11,980 bases of DNA from an uncultured Ruminobacter sp. (GTDB lineage: Bacteria; Pseudomonadota; Gammaproteobacteria; Enterobacterales; Succinivibrionaceae): contig CAAFXL010000168.1 in assembly GCA_900767005.1 (NCBI GenBank), forward strand, positions 1 to 11,980, in the 5' to 3' direction. The notes under the pieces are model-generated. The model saw only the letters and a list, made by a program, of their open reading frames with translations, ran no database searches and had not been told where the DNA came from. The position numbers and the translations under genes were made by a program. This document shows positions 1 through 7,770 of this stretch, piece by piece; within the stretch, counting starts at the first letter, position 1; the number at the start of each line of letters is the position of its first letter.

Positions 1-369
1 ATTCGTCCCAATGTTTCACTAGACATTATTTCTGATTGTTTAAAAACTATTAACGAAAATGGTTCAGCTGTTGTTGTTATTCCTTGTAATGAAGCAATGA
101 TGATGACTGATGATTTTATTTGTTCAGATAAAGCATTTCCTAGAGATCATTTAAAACGCACTCAAACTCCACAAGGAGCAACACTTGGAAAACTATTGTC
201 AATTCATAAAAAAGCAAAAGAATTAAACATAACAGATTCTGTTGCTACATGTACTTTAATGACTGAAGTTGGTGAAAAAATCTATTTTTCAGCAGGCTCT
301 CCTAAAAATATTAAAATTACCACACCTGATGATGTTGATATCTTTAAGTCACTTTTAAAAATGGAGTAA
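1..369 (+). CDS. IspD/TarI-type cytidylyltransferase, 3' part only
   Basis: The reading frame is open from base 1, so this is the C-terminal 122 residues of a protein that starts before the window. Visible IspD-family landmarks are IRPNVS near the start (compare the ARP segment of E. coli IspD), RTQTPQG in the middle, ITDS (the conserved Asp of the dimer-arm region) and NIKITTPDD near the end. The family joins CTP to a sugar- or polyol-phosphate with release of pyrophosphate, in the cytoplasm. Housekeeping IspD makes CDP-methylerythritol; TarI, Bcs1 and Abp1 relatives make CDP-ribitol or CDP-xylulose for surface polymers. The next gene starts 3 bp after the stop and belongs to a sugar cluster, so I infer a polyol or pentulose-phosphate substrate rather than isoprenoid synthesis. 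The nucleotide-binding N-terminus is outside the window, so substrate cannot be read from sequence. Confidence 0.85.
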   Translation: MRPNVSLDIISDCLKTINENGSAVVVIPCNEAMMMTDDFICSDKAFPRDHLKRTQTPQGATLGKLLSIHKKAKELNITDSVATCTLMTEVGEKIYFSAGSPKNIKITTPDDVDIFKSLLKME

Positions 370-372
370 AAA

Positions 373-1425
373 ATGTACTTAAAGAGCCAAACATATGTGA
401 ATGATTTAAATCATATTGTTTCACCAGAATTTAAAATTTTTAAAAATAAAAATTTTCTTATTTCTGGTGCTTCTGGACTTGTTGGTTCATGTTTAATTGA
501 TACATTGTTGTTACTAAATGATAAGTATTCTTTAAATCTTAATGTTTATGCTCTTTTTAGAAATAATGAATCATTTATTACAAGATTTCCATCTTATGAA
601 AATAATAAATTTCTTCATAAAATTATTGGAGATATTAACAAAATCGAATTAACTAGCATGGATTTATCCTTAGATTATATTATCCATACAGCTAGTAATA
701 CCCATCCTAAGCTTTATGCAGAAAATCCTGTTGAAACCATGGTCTTGAATTTTGATGGAACAAGAAAAATTCTTGATTTAGCTAAACAAAATTTAGGGTC
801 AAAACTTTTGTTTTTATCAACTCTTGAAGTTTATGGTGGAGACTCAGGTATAAGTAAGTTTAAAGAAGATGATTATGGTTATATCAATATTCTTTCCCCA
901 AGATCTGCTTATCCAGAAAGTAAACGTGCATGTGAAACTTTATGTATAGCGTACTCCAAAGAATTTAATATTAATTCGGTAATAGCAAGACTTGGATATA
1001 TCTATGGACCAACAGTAAAGCTAACAAGCTCAAAAGCAGATGTTCAATTCTTAAATAATGCTTTAAATCATGAAAACATTGTTATGAAAAGTAAAGGCGA
1101 CCAAACAAGATCATATTGTTATGTAGTAGATGTAGTTTCAGCTTTATTAACATTACTATTAAAAGGCCAAAATTCTGAAGCATACAATATTGCAAATAAA
1201 AATTCTAATGTAACCTTAAAAGATTTTGCACAAAACTTAGCTGATATTAGTGGAGTCAAATTAACTTTTGAAAATCCATCAGAAATTGAAAAATTAGGAT
1301 ATTCAACTGTTAAAAATTCCATGCTTGATGCCACAAAACTAGAAAATCTTGGTTGGTCAGCAAAATTTTCACTTAAAGAAGGAATAACTAACACTTTAAA
1401 AATTAAAAAGGAACTCCAATGCTAG
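373..1425 (+). CDS. Extended SDR NAD(P)-dependent reductase/epimerase (Abp2-like candidate)
   Basis: This 350-residue protein has the layout of an extended short-chain dehydrogenase acting on a nucleotide-linked sugar. GASGLVG at residues 32-38 is the Rossmann dinucleotide loop, IHTAS lies near 104-108, S149/T150 sits at the catalytic Ser/Thr position, and Y180-x-x-x-K184 (YPESK) is the catalytic pair. GYIYGP near 208-213 is typical of the substrate-binding half. Full length fits the family. GGAG at 363-366, inside the last codons of the cytidylyltransferase gene, gives the start a good ribosome-binding site. The stop overlaps the start of the araD-like gene by 7 nt, so the three genes are almost certainly co-translated. 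With a CDP-transferase upstream and a pentulose-phosphate epimerase downstream, I infer reduction of a CDP-pentulose to a CDP-pentitol, as recalled for Abp2 of pneumococcal serotype 17F. An ordinary sugar epimerase or dehydratase cannot be excluded. Confidence 0.85.
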   Translation: MYLKSQTYVNDLNHIVSPEFKIFKNKNFLISGASGLVGSCLIDTLLLLNDKYSLNLNVYALFRNNESFITRFPSYENNKFLHKIIGDINKIELTSMDLSLDYIIHTASNTHPKLYAENPVETMVLNFDGTRKILDLAKQNLGSKLLFLSTLEVYGGDSGISKFKEDDYGYINILSPRSAYPESKRACETLCIAYSKEFNINSVIARLGYIYGPTVKLTSSKADVQFLNNALNHENIVMKSKGDQTRSYCYVVDVVSALLTLLLKGQNSEAYNIANKNSNVTLKDFAQNLADISGVKLTFENPSEIEKLGYSTVKNSMLDATKLENLGWSAKFSLKEGITNTLKIKKELQC

Positions 1426-2111
1426 AAGAATTAAAAGAAAAGGTTTTTAAAGCTAACTTACGTCTAAAAAATGAAAATCTAATAATTCTCACTTGGGGAA
1501 ATGTAAGTGGCTATGATAAAGAAACAAAGCTAATGGTCATAAAACCAAGTGGAGTAAGCTATGATGTTATGAAAGCCCAAGATATGGTTGTTGTAGATCT
1601 AAATGGTAATGTAATTGAAGGTAAATATAAACCTTCATGTGATACTTTATCTCATTTAGAAATTTATAAAAATTATCCAGAGCTTGGAGGAGTGGTCCAT
1701 ACTCATTCAACATATGCTACAGCTTTTGCTCAAGCAGGAATGAATATTGAACCGTATGGCACTACCCAAGCAGACTATTTTCATGGTTCAGTTCTATGTA
1801 CTAGAAAACTTACAGAAAATGAAGTTAAGAATGATTATGAGCTTAATACAGGAAAGGTAATCATTGAAACAATTAAAGATCATGAGATTTCAGAAAATGT
1901 TGGAGTTTTAGTTAATGGTCATGGAGTTTTTGCATGGGCTAAAGATCCTAACACTTCAGTAGACAATGCTTTAGCTATAGATAAGATGGCTGAAATTGCT
2001 CTATTAACCAAACAACTAAATCCAAATCAAAAATTATTAGAACAATATGTTTTAGATAAACATTACTTTAGAAAGCATGGTAAGAATGCCTATTATGGTC
2101 AAAAATTTTAA
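1419..2111 (+). CDS. araD: L-ribulose-5-phosphate 4-epimerase (AraD family)
   Basis: A 230-residue class II aldolase/epimerase that resembles E. coli AraD end to end, including LTWGNVS near residue 24, IKPSG near 41, GTTQADY at 114-120 and the C-terminal DKHYFRKHG and AYYGQ. Zinc ligands H94, H96 and H168 are present, as are acid/base residues D119 and Y226, matching E. coli H95, H97, H171, D120 and Y229 by motif. It should interconvert L-ribulose-5-P and D-xylulose-5-P by retro-aldol chemistry in the cytoplasm. The ATG lies within the end of the SDR gene, with AGGA at 1409-1412 as ribosome-binding site. No arabinose kinase or isomerase gene is visible. Placement next to a cytidylyltransferase and an SDR suggests it feeds D-xylulose-5-P (or L-ribulose-5-P) into a nucleotide-activated pentitol rather than serving catabolism. 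The sequence does not exclude a different pentulose- or tetrulose-phosphate substrate. Confidence 0.88.
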   Translation: MLEELKEKVFKANLRLKNENLIILTWGNVSGYDKETKLMVIKPSGVSYDVMKAQDMVVVDLNGNVIEGKYKPSCDTLSHLEIYKNYPELGGVVHTHSTYATAFAQAGMNIEPYGTTQADYFHGSVLCTRKLTENEVKNDYELNTGKVIIETIKDHEISENVGVLVNGHGVFAWAKDPNTSVDNALAIDKMAEIALLTKQLNPNQKLLEQYVLDKHYFRKHGKNAYYGQKF

Positions 2112-2184
2112 TGTTTTAAGATAAAACAAAAAGATATATTAAAAAATTTAGCTTCGTGGTAACAGATTTGCGGTATTTAAAATT
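2112..2184 (+). other. Intergenic stretch with weak hairpin, no clear promoter
   Basis: A perfect 7-bp inverted repeat, TGTTTTA (2112-2118) and TAAAACA (2122-2128), starts right after the araD-like stop codon. Its loop is 3 nt, it has one G-C pair, and A residues rather than U follow it, so it is not a convincing terminator for the + strand. The second half (about 2151-2173) is richer in G and C than its surroundings. No clear ribosome-binding site precedes the ATG at 2185. The gene downstream is probably part of the same transcript. Confidence 0.4.
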
Positions 2185-4800
2185 ATGGAAACTTGTGTAG
2201 ATAAAACAATATTAAATAAAATAATTGGTCGAGTAGACGAATTACAAAATGAAGGATTTAAAGCAATCATCTTTTGGTTACCTGCTTACAACATTGGTGG
2301 TGGCACTTATTATTTATGTGAGCTTGCAAAATTTTTAAAAGAACATACAGATATTGAAGTTTATTATGTAGATTTTCTAGGTGGTTATCCTTCTCAATTG
2401 CTTAAGCATACTAATGTAAAAATAATTACTTATTCAGAAAACATGTTTTATCTACCGGTAAATGAAAAAAGTCTACTGATTACTAATTCAACAAGAGTTT
2501 CTCAATTACCAAAAATGAATAATGAAAATCGAATTCTTTTTTGGCATTATGAAACTACTCAATGTGGTTGGAAAAGTGTTCTTCTTGAAAGAAATGTTTC
2601 AAAATATTTTAAATTACTAAAAAATAATAATGCCCTTGTTTACCATGATGCTTCAGCTAGATTATCAATAAATTCTTACGATAATCAAAATTTTACCAAT
2701 CAAGACTACTTATATATAACAATTCCGACAAAAACAGAGTCAGATAATGCTAATTTAAATCTTTTGAGAAATGACTATATATCAATTGCATGGCTTGGCA
2801 GAATCGCTCATGATAAGATTGAATCAATCAAATACCTAATTAAAAATCTTAATTCTTGTAATACTTCTAAAAAAATTAAATTATTAATTATTGGTGATGG
2901 ACCTTTACTTGCGAATTTAAAAACATTTTGTCAGGATTATTCCAATATTGAATTTGATTTTGTTGGTACTATTATTAAAGATGATTTAGATGAATTTTTA
3001 ATTAAAAATGTAGATTTATTATTTGCTGTAGGAACTTCTGTTTTAGAAGGTGCTGCTTTAAAAATTCCAAGCGTTGATTTATTCTTATCTTATAACGAAA
3101 TAAAAGATGATTCTGCATTATGGTTATTTGATTCAAAAGAAAAAACTTTAGGAATTCTAGATATTCACAAAAAACTTTTCGGGGCAAAATATACCAAGAT
3201 TTCTGATATTGTTAATGGCGTAATCGAAAATAAAGAATTTTATGCTCAAAAAACATATGATTATTATTTAGAAAATCATTCTTCATTTGAGAGTTTAGTT
3301 TATGACTTTTTAGGATACTTCCAAAATTCTACATTAACATTTAAAAAATTAAGAAAATACTTAAAATATACACCATATATTTTAATAAAATATTCATCTA
3401 TATCATTATGGAATATTCCCTTATACAGCAAAACTGTTTATGAGAATGAAACAAGATATAAATTATTTGGAATTCCATTTTATAGAGTAAAAACTCCTGG
3501 TGATTATCGTTTTTTATTTTTTAAATTCAAAAAAATGCCACTAAAAGGCTCATATAAATTTCCTACAGCTTTAAGAAATGATATACCAACATACTTAAAT
3601 GGTTTAAAGACAAAAAATATTAAAGAAATTAGATCGAAGGAAATTATTAAAGTTTGCCTTCTAACTTCTCGCCCAAATATGTGGTGTTTTGATGGCTTAC
3701 TTAAATTATTGAAAAATGATCATAAATTTGATCCTGTTGTAGTAGTTATGCCTGATCCTTTTGAAGGAAAGAAAGTTATGGCTGAGTATGTTAATAAAAC
3801 ATATGAAAACCTTAAACTTAAAGGTATCAAAGCAATAAAAGGATATAATGAAGAAAATGATCAAATTTTAGATCTAAGAAAAGAAATCGATCCTGATGTA
3901 ATATTTTATGATAACTTTTGGAAGCCTCATATTCCTGATTCATTCTATATTACAAATTTTTCAGATAAACTTACATTCCTTTGTGAATATGGTTTTTCAT
4001 GCATGCAAGATGAGTTAACTTGTGGGTTCGAAGTTAATAAACTTGTTACTGCTTATTTTAGACCTACAAATCTTCACAAGGAAATGGCTAAAGGAATAAT
4101 GGCAAATAAAGCCTCAAATGTTGTAGTTTCAGGAAGTCCAAAACTTGAATGTCTATTAGGAAATCATCAATTTAAAGATATCTGGCCAACAAGAAAAAAT
4201 AATAAAGTTAAAAGAATAATTTGGGCTCCACATCATACATTATCTACCCCTCCAAAGGTTTATCAATGTAATGGTTTTATTTACCTTTTTGACGAAATGT
4301 TAAAAATCGCTAATAAATATAAAGATGAGCTACAAATTGCTTTTAGACCACATCCAATGCTAAAAGAAAAGCTTGTTAAACTTTGGGGTGAAGATAAACA
4401 ACAAGAATACTATAACAAATGGAATGAACTAGAAAATACCATGTTCTATGAAGGTGATTTTACAGATCTATTCTATTATTCTGATGCAATGATTATGGAC
4501 TCTTGTTCATTTTTAGCGGAATACACAGCTTTTAATAAGCCGTTATTTTATACCATAACCCCTTCTTCTCGTCATAACTTTAACCAATTCGGTGAAGAAA
4601 TTATGGAAATTTGCTACAAGACAGAAAATGAACTTTATTCAGATTTATATAGCTTCATTGAAAATGTTGTTATTAATGGTAACGATGATAAAGAAGAAGC
4701 TAGAGAAGAATTTGTTCAAAAGTATTTTATGCGTGGAAATTCTATAAAAACTCCATCAGAAATTATGTATAACCAATTGCAAATTGAATTAATGAAGTAA
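2185..4800 (+). CDS. Fusion: GT4-like glycosyltransferase + CDP-glycerol glycerophosphotransferase-like domain
   Basis: An 871-residue two-enzyme protein. Residues about 25-375 look like a GT4/GT-B glycosyltransferase: GGG near 38-40, AWLGRIAHDKI at 202-212, IIGDGP at 235-240 and SVLEGAALKIPS at 285-296, where E288 fits the sugar-nucleotide-binding Glu. Residues about 385-460 are a basic, aromatic linker containing KLFGIPFYRVK (426-436), probably a membrane-surface segment. Residues about 485-871 resemble the TagF/CDP-glycerol glycerophosphotransferase family, with PHH at 682-684, RPHP at 721-724 and DSCSFLAEY at 772-780; the His residues and the DS motif are the family's catalytic and CDP-binding signatures. 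It probably acts at the inner face of the membrane, adding a sugar and a polyol-phosphate to the same lipid-linked glycan. The CDP-donor genes upstream fit. No signal peptide or clear transmembrane helix is seen. The start codon has a poor ribosome-binding site, so the exact N-terminus is less certain. Confidence 0.82.
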   Translation: METCVDKTILNKIIGRVDELQNEGFKAIIFWLPAYNIGGGTYYLCELAKFLKEHTDIEVYYVDFLGGYPSQLLKHTNVKIITYSENMFYLPVNEKSLLITNSTRVSQLPKMNNENRILFWHYETTQCGWKSVLLERNVSKYFKLLKNNNALVYHDASARLSINSYDNQNFTNQDYLYITIPTKTESDNANLNLLRNDYISIAWLGRIAHDKIESIKYLIKNLNSCNTSKKIKLLIIGDGPLLANLKTFCQDYSNIEFDFVGTIIKDDLDEFLIKNVDLLFAVGTSVLEGAALKIPSVDLFLSYNEIKDDSALWLFDSKEKTLGILDIHKKLFGAKYTKISDIVNGVIENKEFYAQKTYDYYLENHSSFESLVYDFLGYFQNSTLTFKKLRKYLKYTPYILIKYSSISLWNIPLYSKTVYENETRYKLFGIPFYRVKTPGDYRFLFFKFKKMPLKGSYKFPTALRNDIPTYLNGLKTKNIKEIRSKEIIKVCLLTSRPNMWCFDGLLKLLKNDHKFDPVVVVMPDPFEGKKVMAEYVNKTYENLKLKGIKAIKGYNEENDQILDLRKEIDPDVIFYDNFWKPHIPDSFYITNFSDKLTFLCEYGFSCMQDELTCGFEVNKLVTAYFRPTNLHKEMAKGIMANKASNVVVSGSPKLECLLGNHQFKDIWPTRKNNKVKRIIWAPHHTLSTPPKVYQCNGFIYLFDEMLKIANKYKDELQIAFRPHPMLKEKLVKLWGEDKQQEYYNKWNELENTMFYEGDFTDLFYYSDAMIMDSCSFLAEYTAFNKPLFYTITPSSRHNFNQFGEEIMEICYKTENELYSDLYSFIENVVINGNDDKEEAREEFVQKYFMRGNSIKTPSEIMYNQLQIELMK

Positions 4801-4807
4801 CCACACT

Positions 4808-4847
4808 CCAATAAATTTTTATTCAAATTTATTGGTAATTATTTTTC
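4808..4847 (+). terminator. Candidate intrinsic terminator
   Basis: A perfect 11-bp inverted repeat, CCAATAAATTT (4808-4818) and AAATTTATTGG (4825-4835), with a 6-nt loop, starts 7 bp after the stop of the fusion gene. A T-rich stretch (4836-4847) follows. The stem has four bases of G/C at its foot and is otherwise A-T, so it may only be partly efficient. Its placement fits an end to the CDP-polyol unit before the FkbH unit. Confidence 0.55.
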
Positions 4848-4878
4848 ATTAAACTTACATGCATTAACAATTATTAAT

Positions 4879-4887
4879 TGCTATTTA
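4879..4887 (+). promoter_or_regulatory. Possible extended -10 promoter element
   Basis: TGCTATTTA matches an extended -10 pattern (TGn followed by TATTTA), 29 bp before the FkbH start codon and downstream of the candidate terminator. No well-spaced -35 box is clear; TTACAT at 4855-4860 is slightly too far upstream. In DNA this AT-rich such matches are common, so the call rests mainly on position. AGGA at 4906-4909 is a good ribosome-binding site for the gene. Confidence 0.3.
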
Positions 4888-4915
4888 TAGCTAAGCTAAT
4901 TTATTAGGACAAAAC

Positions 4916-6505
4916 ATGTTTAATTTGCAAGAACAAATTTTTGAGAAGAAATTATCAAGATTAGATTTATATAATTTTGTAAATAAGTCATCTAATCATT
5001 ATAAAGTTTCAATTTATCGCAATCACTCATTTGAAGTGGTGGAGCATACAATTAATTTATTTTTAAATTATGCTGATATCAATGCAAAGTTTGAGTATAG
5101 TGATTACGATGATTCTTTAACTTTTTTTAATATTGATTTAAATGCTGATTTAATTATTCTTTGGTTAGATCTTTCAAGATATTCACTCTCTAATGTTTCA
5201 GAATTTATTAATGAAAGAATTGCTTATCTATCAAGTATCTATAAGAAGAATATCTTATTTGTACCATTTGGAAAAACTTTTAAATTAGAAAAGAAATTTT
5301 CTAATGTAATCACCTATGATTTAACTTGTGTAGAAGAAAATTTAGGTGATAAATTCTTAGACCTTCGCCTTGAGAAATTCTCAGGCACTAAGCTTAGTCC
5401 TAAAGCTTCAATGTTAATATCAGAAGATCTAGGTTTAAATTATATTCCTGCATGTTTAAAAACTCCAATCAAGGCCGTTATATTTGACTTAGATAATACG
5501 CTTTATAAAGGCGTATTAGGTGAAGATGGTATTAATGGAATTGAATTAACCCAAGGTCATCGTAAACTACAAGAAAAAGCTGTAGCCTTATCAAAGCAAG
5601 GTTTCTTTATTTGCATTGCTTCAAAGAATAATGAAGAAGATGTAATTGAAATGTTTAAGAAACGTGACGATTTTCCATTAAAACTTGAACATATTACTAA
5701 GCTTTGTGTTTCATGGAACTCTAAGGCAGATTCTATTAAAGAAATTCAGAAGTTCTTAAACATTGGTATTTCTGACATGTTATTTGTTGATGATAACATA
5801 GGGGAACTTGCAACCGTTAAAGCAGAGCACTCATTAATTAATGAAATTCATGCAAAAGATGATGCCCAAATTACTTTAAAGGTATTAGAAAATTATCCTC
5901 GTATGTTGAAGCTTAACATTAATTATGAGGATTTAATTCGTAAAAATGATACTCAGCAAAATGCTGAACGTGAACGTTTAAAGAACTCACTATCAAAAGA
6001 AGAGTTCTTAAAAAATTTAGAAATTGAAATTACTTACTCTTTAAACTCTAAATCACAAGCAACCAGAATTTCAGAACTTGCTAATAAAACCAATCAGTTT
6101 ATTTGTGCATATAAACGTTATCCTTTAAAAGAAATTGAAGAATTAATGAATGATCCTAACCATTTAATCATCGCTGTTTCTTTAAAAGATAAGTTGTCTG
6201 ATAGCGGAATTATTGGCGTTCTAGTATTTGCTAATAAAGACGAATTTATTGAAATTGAAGAATGCTTTATTAGTTGTCGAGCTCTTGGTCGTGGTATTGA
6301 TGGCAATATAGTTCTATATCCAATAAAACTTGCGTCAGAACATTTTGGTAAAAATAAATTTAAATTTATTTTTACTGATGGTCCAAGAAACGCACCAGCC
6401 AAGACTTTTGTTGATGCAAATTTAGCACAGATTAAAAATACCATAAATGAATTTAATGTAAATGTTGATAGTAGTCTTATTAACACTCAAGTAGTAAAGG
6501 AATAA
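4916..6505 (+). CDS. FkbH-like HAD-IIIC protein (glyceryl-ACP forming candidate)
   Basis: A 529-residue cytoplasmic protein in three parts. Residues 1-180 are an N-terminal region typical of long FkbH-like proteins. Residues about 185-330 are a HAD-IIIC domain with DLDNT at 191-195 (nucleophile D191, acid D193), GVLGEDG at 199-205, ASKNNEEDV at 235-243 (motif II), WNSK with K270 (motif III) and FVDDN at 290-294 (motif IV). Residues about 365-505 are the C-terminal GNAT-like part, with RISELANKTNQF at 384-395 and CRALGRG at 454-460. FkbH relatives take 1,3-bisphosphoglycerate, remove phosphate and load a D-glyceryl group onto an acyl carrier protein. The ACP gene starts 2 bp after this stop, which strongly supports that role. 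All HAD catalytic residues are intact. Other FkbH-like proteins near glycan genes have unproven substrates, so the acyl group is an inference. Confidence 0.88.
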   Translation: MFNLQEQIFEKKLSRLDLYNFVNKSSNHYKVSIYRNHSFEVVEHTINLFLNYADINAKFEYSDYDDSLTFFNIDLNADLIILWLDLSRYSLSNVSEFINERIAYLSSIYKKNILFVPFGKTFKLEKKFSNVITYDLTCVEENLGDKFLDLRLEKFSGTKLSPKASMLISEDLGLNYIPACLKTPIKAVIFDLDNTLYKGVLGEDGINGIELTQGHRKLQEKAVALSKQGFFICIASKNNEEDVIEMFKKRDDFPLKLEHITKLCVSWNSKADSIKEIQKFLNIGISDMLFVDDNIGELATVKAEHSLINEIHAKDDAQITLKVLENYPRMLKLNINYEDLIRKNDTQQNAERERLKNSLSKEEFLKNLEIEITYSLNSKSQATRISELANKTNQFICAYKRYPLKEIEELMNDPNHLIIAVSLKDKLSDSGIIGVLVFANKDEFIEIEECFISCRALGRGIDGNIVLYPIKLASEHFGKNKFKFIFTDGPRNAPAKTFVDANLAQIKNTINEFNVNVDSSLINTQVVKE

Positions 6506-6507
6506 AT

Positions 6508-6735
6508 ATGGAAAATAGAATTATTGAAATTTTATCATTAGTTACCAAGCTTTCAGTTGATGAATTAACTAAATCAAGAACTGTAGAGAAGTTATGGGAT
6601 TCCTATGCAATGCTTGAGATTGTAATTGCTTTAGAAGATGAATTTGATATTAGTTTAGAACCTGATGAAATTGCTCAGATGACCTCCGTTGATAATGTTA
6701 TCAAATTAATAAGTGGTAAAGTAAATGAAGCATAA
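6508..6735 (+). CDS. Stand-alone acyl carrier protein
   Basis: A 75-residue acidic helical protein of ACP size. S32 in WDSYAMLEIVIALEDEF (from residue 30) is the predicted 4'-phosphopantetheine attachment site; the usual DSL is DSY here, a tolerated variation. The C-terminal ISLEPDEIAQMTSVDNVI fits ACP helices III-IV. AAGGA just before the preceding stop gives a strong ribosome-binding site. The gene sits directly between the FkbH-like gene and the GNAT-VOC gene, which it overlaps by 11 nt, so it most likely carries the FkbH-made acyl group to the acetyltransferase-like domain. No ketosynthase or other fatty-acid or polyketide gene is nearby, so it should not be a chain-elongation ACP. A phosphopantetheinyl transferase encoded elsewhere must activate it. 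Confidence 0.92.
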   Translation: MENRIIEILSLVTKLSVDELTKSRTVEKLWDSYAMLEIVIALEDEFDISLEPDEIAQMTSVDNVIKLISGKVNEA

Positions 6736-7711
6736 TTATAAAGTAAATGGCTTTTGTTATCGTCTTCGTCCTGTAACTTTAGATGATGCCCAATTTATTA
6801 TTGATACTAGACTAGAAGACGCAGCTAAGAGCCAGTTTGTTCATAAAATTTCAACTGATGTCTCTAAGCAAATTGAATGGCTTAATAAGTACTTTGAAAG
6901 AGAAGGTGACTATTATTTCGTTGTTGAGAACCTTTTTACTAAAGAAAGAGAAGGTTTAATTAGCGTATATGATATTCATAATAACAAGGGCGAATGGGGA
7001 CGTTGGGTATTTAAGCGTGGATCATTAGGTGCAATTGAAAGCGTTAATTTAATCTATAAATTTGCATTTGAGACTCTTCATTTGTCTGAAATTTACACTC
7101 ATACGATTTCTGATAATGTCTCAGTTGTAAACTTTCATAAAAGTATTAATGCCAAATTTAGAACCATATTAAAAGAAGCTTGTGAATTAAATGGCAAGTT
7201 ATTTGATATGACTGAACAATATGCCGATAGTGATTATTATAAGGCTGAGATAAAACCAAATTTAGAAGCTAAATGCATCAAGCTTTTTGAAAGAAATATT
7301 AAGAGTAAGTTTGGTAAGTTTAAGCTTCATCATTATGGAGTTGCTGCTCAATCTATTGAGGAAGAATTAAAGAATTATCCAACCTTTGAAAAAGGGGCTT
7401 ACTTTGAAGACCCTATTCAAGGAGTTGCAGGTTTATTCATTAATTCAACCACAGATAAAACGTGTTACGAGCTTTTACAAAATCTTAAAAACTCAAATAC
7501 AGTTACTCCTTATTTGAGAAATGATAATCATGTTTATCATGCTGGTTATTTAGTTGATGATATTGATGGAATTTTTAATTTTTTAGTTAAAGAACTAGGA
7601 GCAAAAGTTGTTTCAGATTTAAAGCAATCAGTTTACTTTAAAGGAAAGATTTGTTTCTTAATGTTAAAAAATCGCTACATGATTGAGTTAATGGAAGATG
7701 TAGTTAATTAA
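6725..7711 (+). CDS. GNAT acyltransferase fused to a VOC (glyoxalase-fold) domain
   Basis: 328 residues in two domains. Residues about 10-175 form a GNAT domain of the RimJ/PseH sort: YRLRPVTLDDA at 12-22, FKRGSLGAIESV near 96-107 at the acyl-donor loop, and SEIYTHTISDNVSVVNFHKS at 121-140, the usual region of helix alpha-4. Residues about 198-328 form a VOC domain: HHYGVA at 202-207, YHAGYLVDDID at 271-281 and IELME at 320-324 give a possible metal triad of H202 or H203, H272 and E321, as in methylmalonyl-CoA epimerase. The start overlaps the ACP stop by 11 nt, so translation is probably coupled. I infer N-acylation of a nucleotide-linked amino sugar with the ACP-bound acyl group. The VOC domain might epimerise or otherwise process the acyl thioester, or only bind it. 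The exact function is unproven. Confidence 0.78.
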   Translation: MKHNYKVNGFCYRLRPVTLDDAQFIIDTRLEDAAKSQFVHKISTDVSKQIEWLNKYFEREGDYYFVVENLFTKEREGLISVYDIHNNKGEWGRWVFKRGSLGAIESVNLIYKFAFETLHLSEIYTHTISDNVSVVNFHKSINAKFRTILKEACELNGKLFDMTEQYADSDYYKAEIKPNLEAKCIKLFERNIKSKFGKFKLHHYGVAAQSIEEELKNYPTFEKGAYFEDPIQGVAGLFINSTTDKTCYELLQNLKNSNTVTPYLRNDNHVYHAGYLVDDIDGIFNFLVKELGAKVVSDLKQSVYFKGKICFLMLKNRYMIELMEDVVN

Positions 7712-7714
7712 GAC

Positions 7715-7732
7715 TTTCCGCGTAAGTGGAAA
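7715..7732 (+). promoter_or_regulatory. RNA hairpin with GNRA-type loop in the leader of the aminotransferase gene
   Basis: TTTCCGC (7715-7721) pairs with GTGGAAA (7726-7732), including one G-U pair, around the tetraloop GTAA, a GNRA-type loop. It begins 4 nt after the GNAT-VOC stop. A run of eight T lies 20 nt further on (7753-7760), too far for a standard terminator. It may be a processing, stability or attenuation element. Confidence 0.45.
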
Positions 7733-7770
7733 CTTATTGACGTAACCAAATATTTTTTTTAGTGGAAACT
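7725..7770 (+). repeat. Direct repeat AGTGGAAACT, two copies
   Basis: AGTGGAAACT occurs at 7725-7734 and again at 7761-7770, 36 nt apart start to start. Both copies contain GTGGAAA, which is complementary to TTTCCGC at 7715-7721 with one G-U pair, so the left arm can pair with either copy. The rest of the 183-bp gap (7712-7894) is AT-rich with a T8 run, a second short direct repeat (CTAAGA in 7794-7800 and 7838-7844 areas) and GTTTAGTTGTAAAC (5-bp stem). No gene and no clear promoter are seen. Confidence 0.6.

Noticed and set aside
1119..1394. Minus-strand open frame opposite the SDR gene
   Set aside because: It is the shadow of a clear + strand SDR and has no recognisable motif or ribosome-binding site.
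2151..2175. Possible ops/JUMPstart-like element (GCGGTA) before the fusion gene
   Set aside because: Only a partial match to the core GGCGGTAGC, and located mid-operon rather than in a leader; too weak to call.
3002..3187. Minus-strand open frame opposite the fusion gene
   Set aside because: Low-complexity translation fully inside a well-supported + strand gene.
6118..6486. 122-codon minus-strand open frame opposite the FkbH-like gene
   Set aside because: It lies fully under the conserved C-terminal domain of FkbH and resembles no family.
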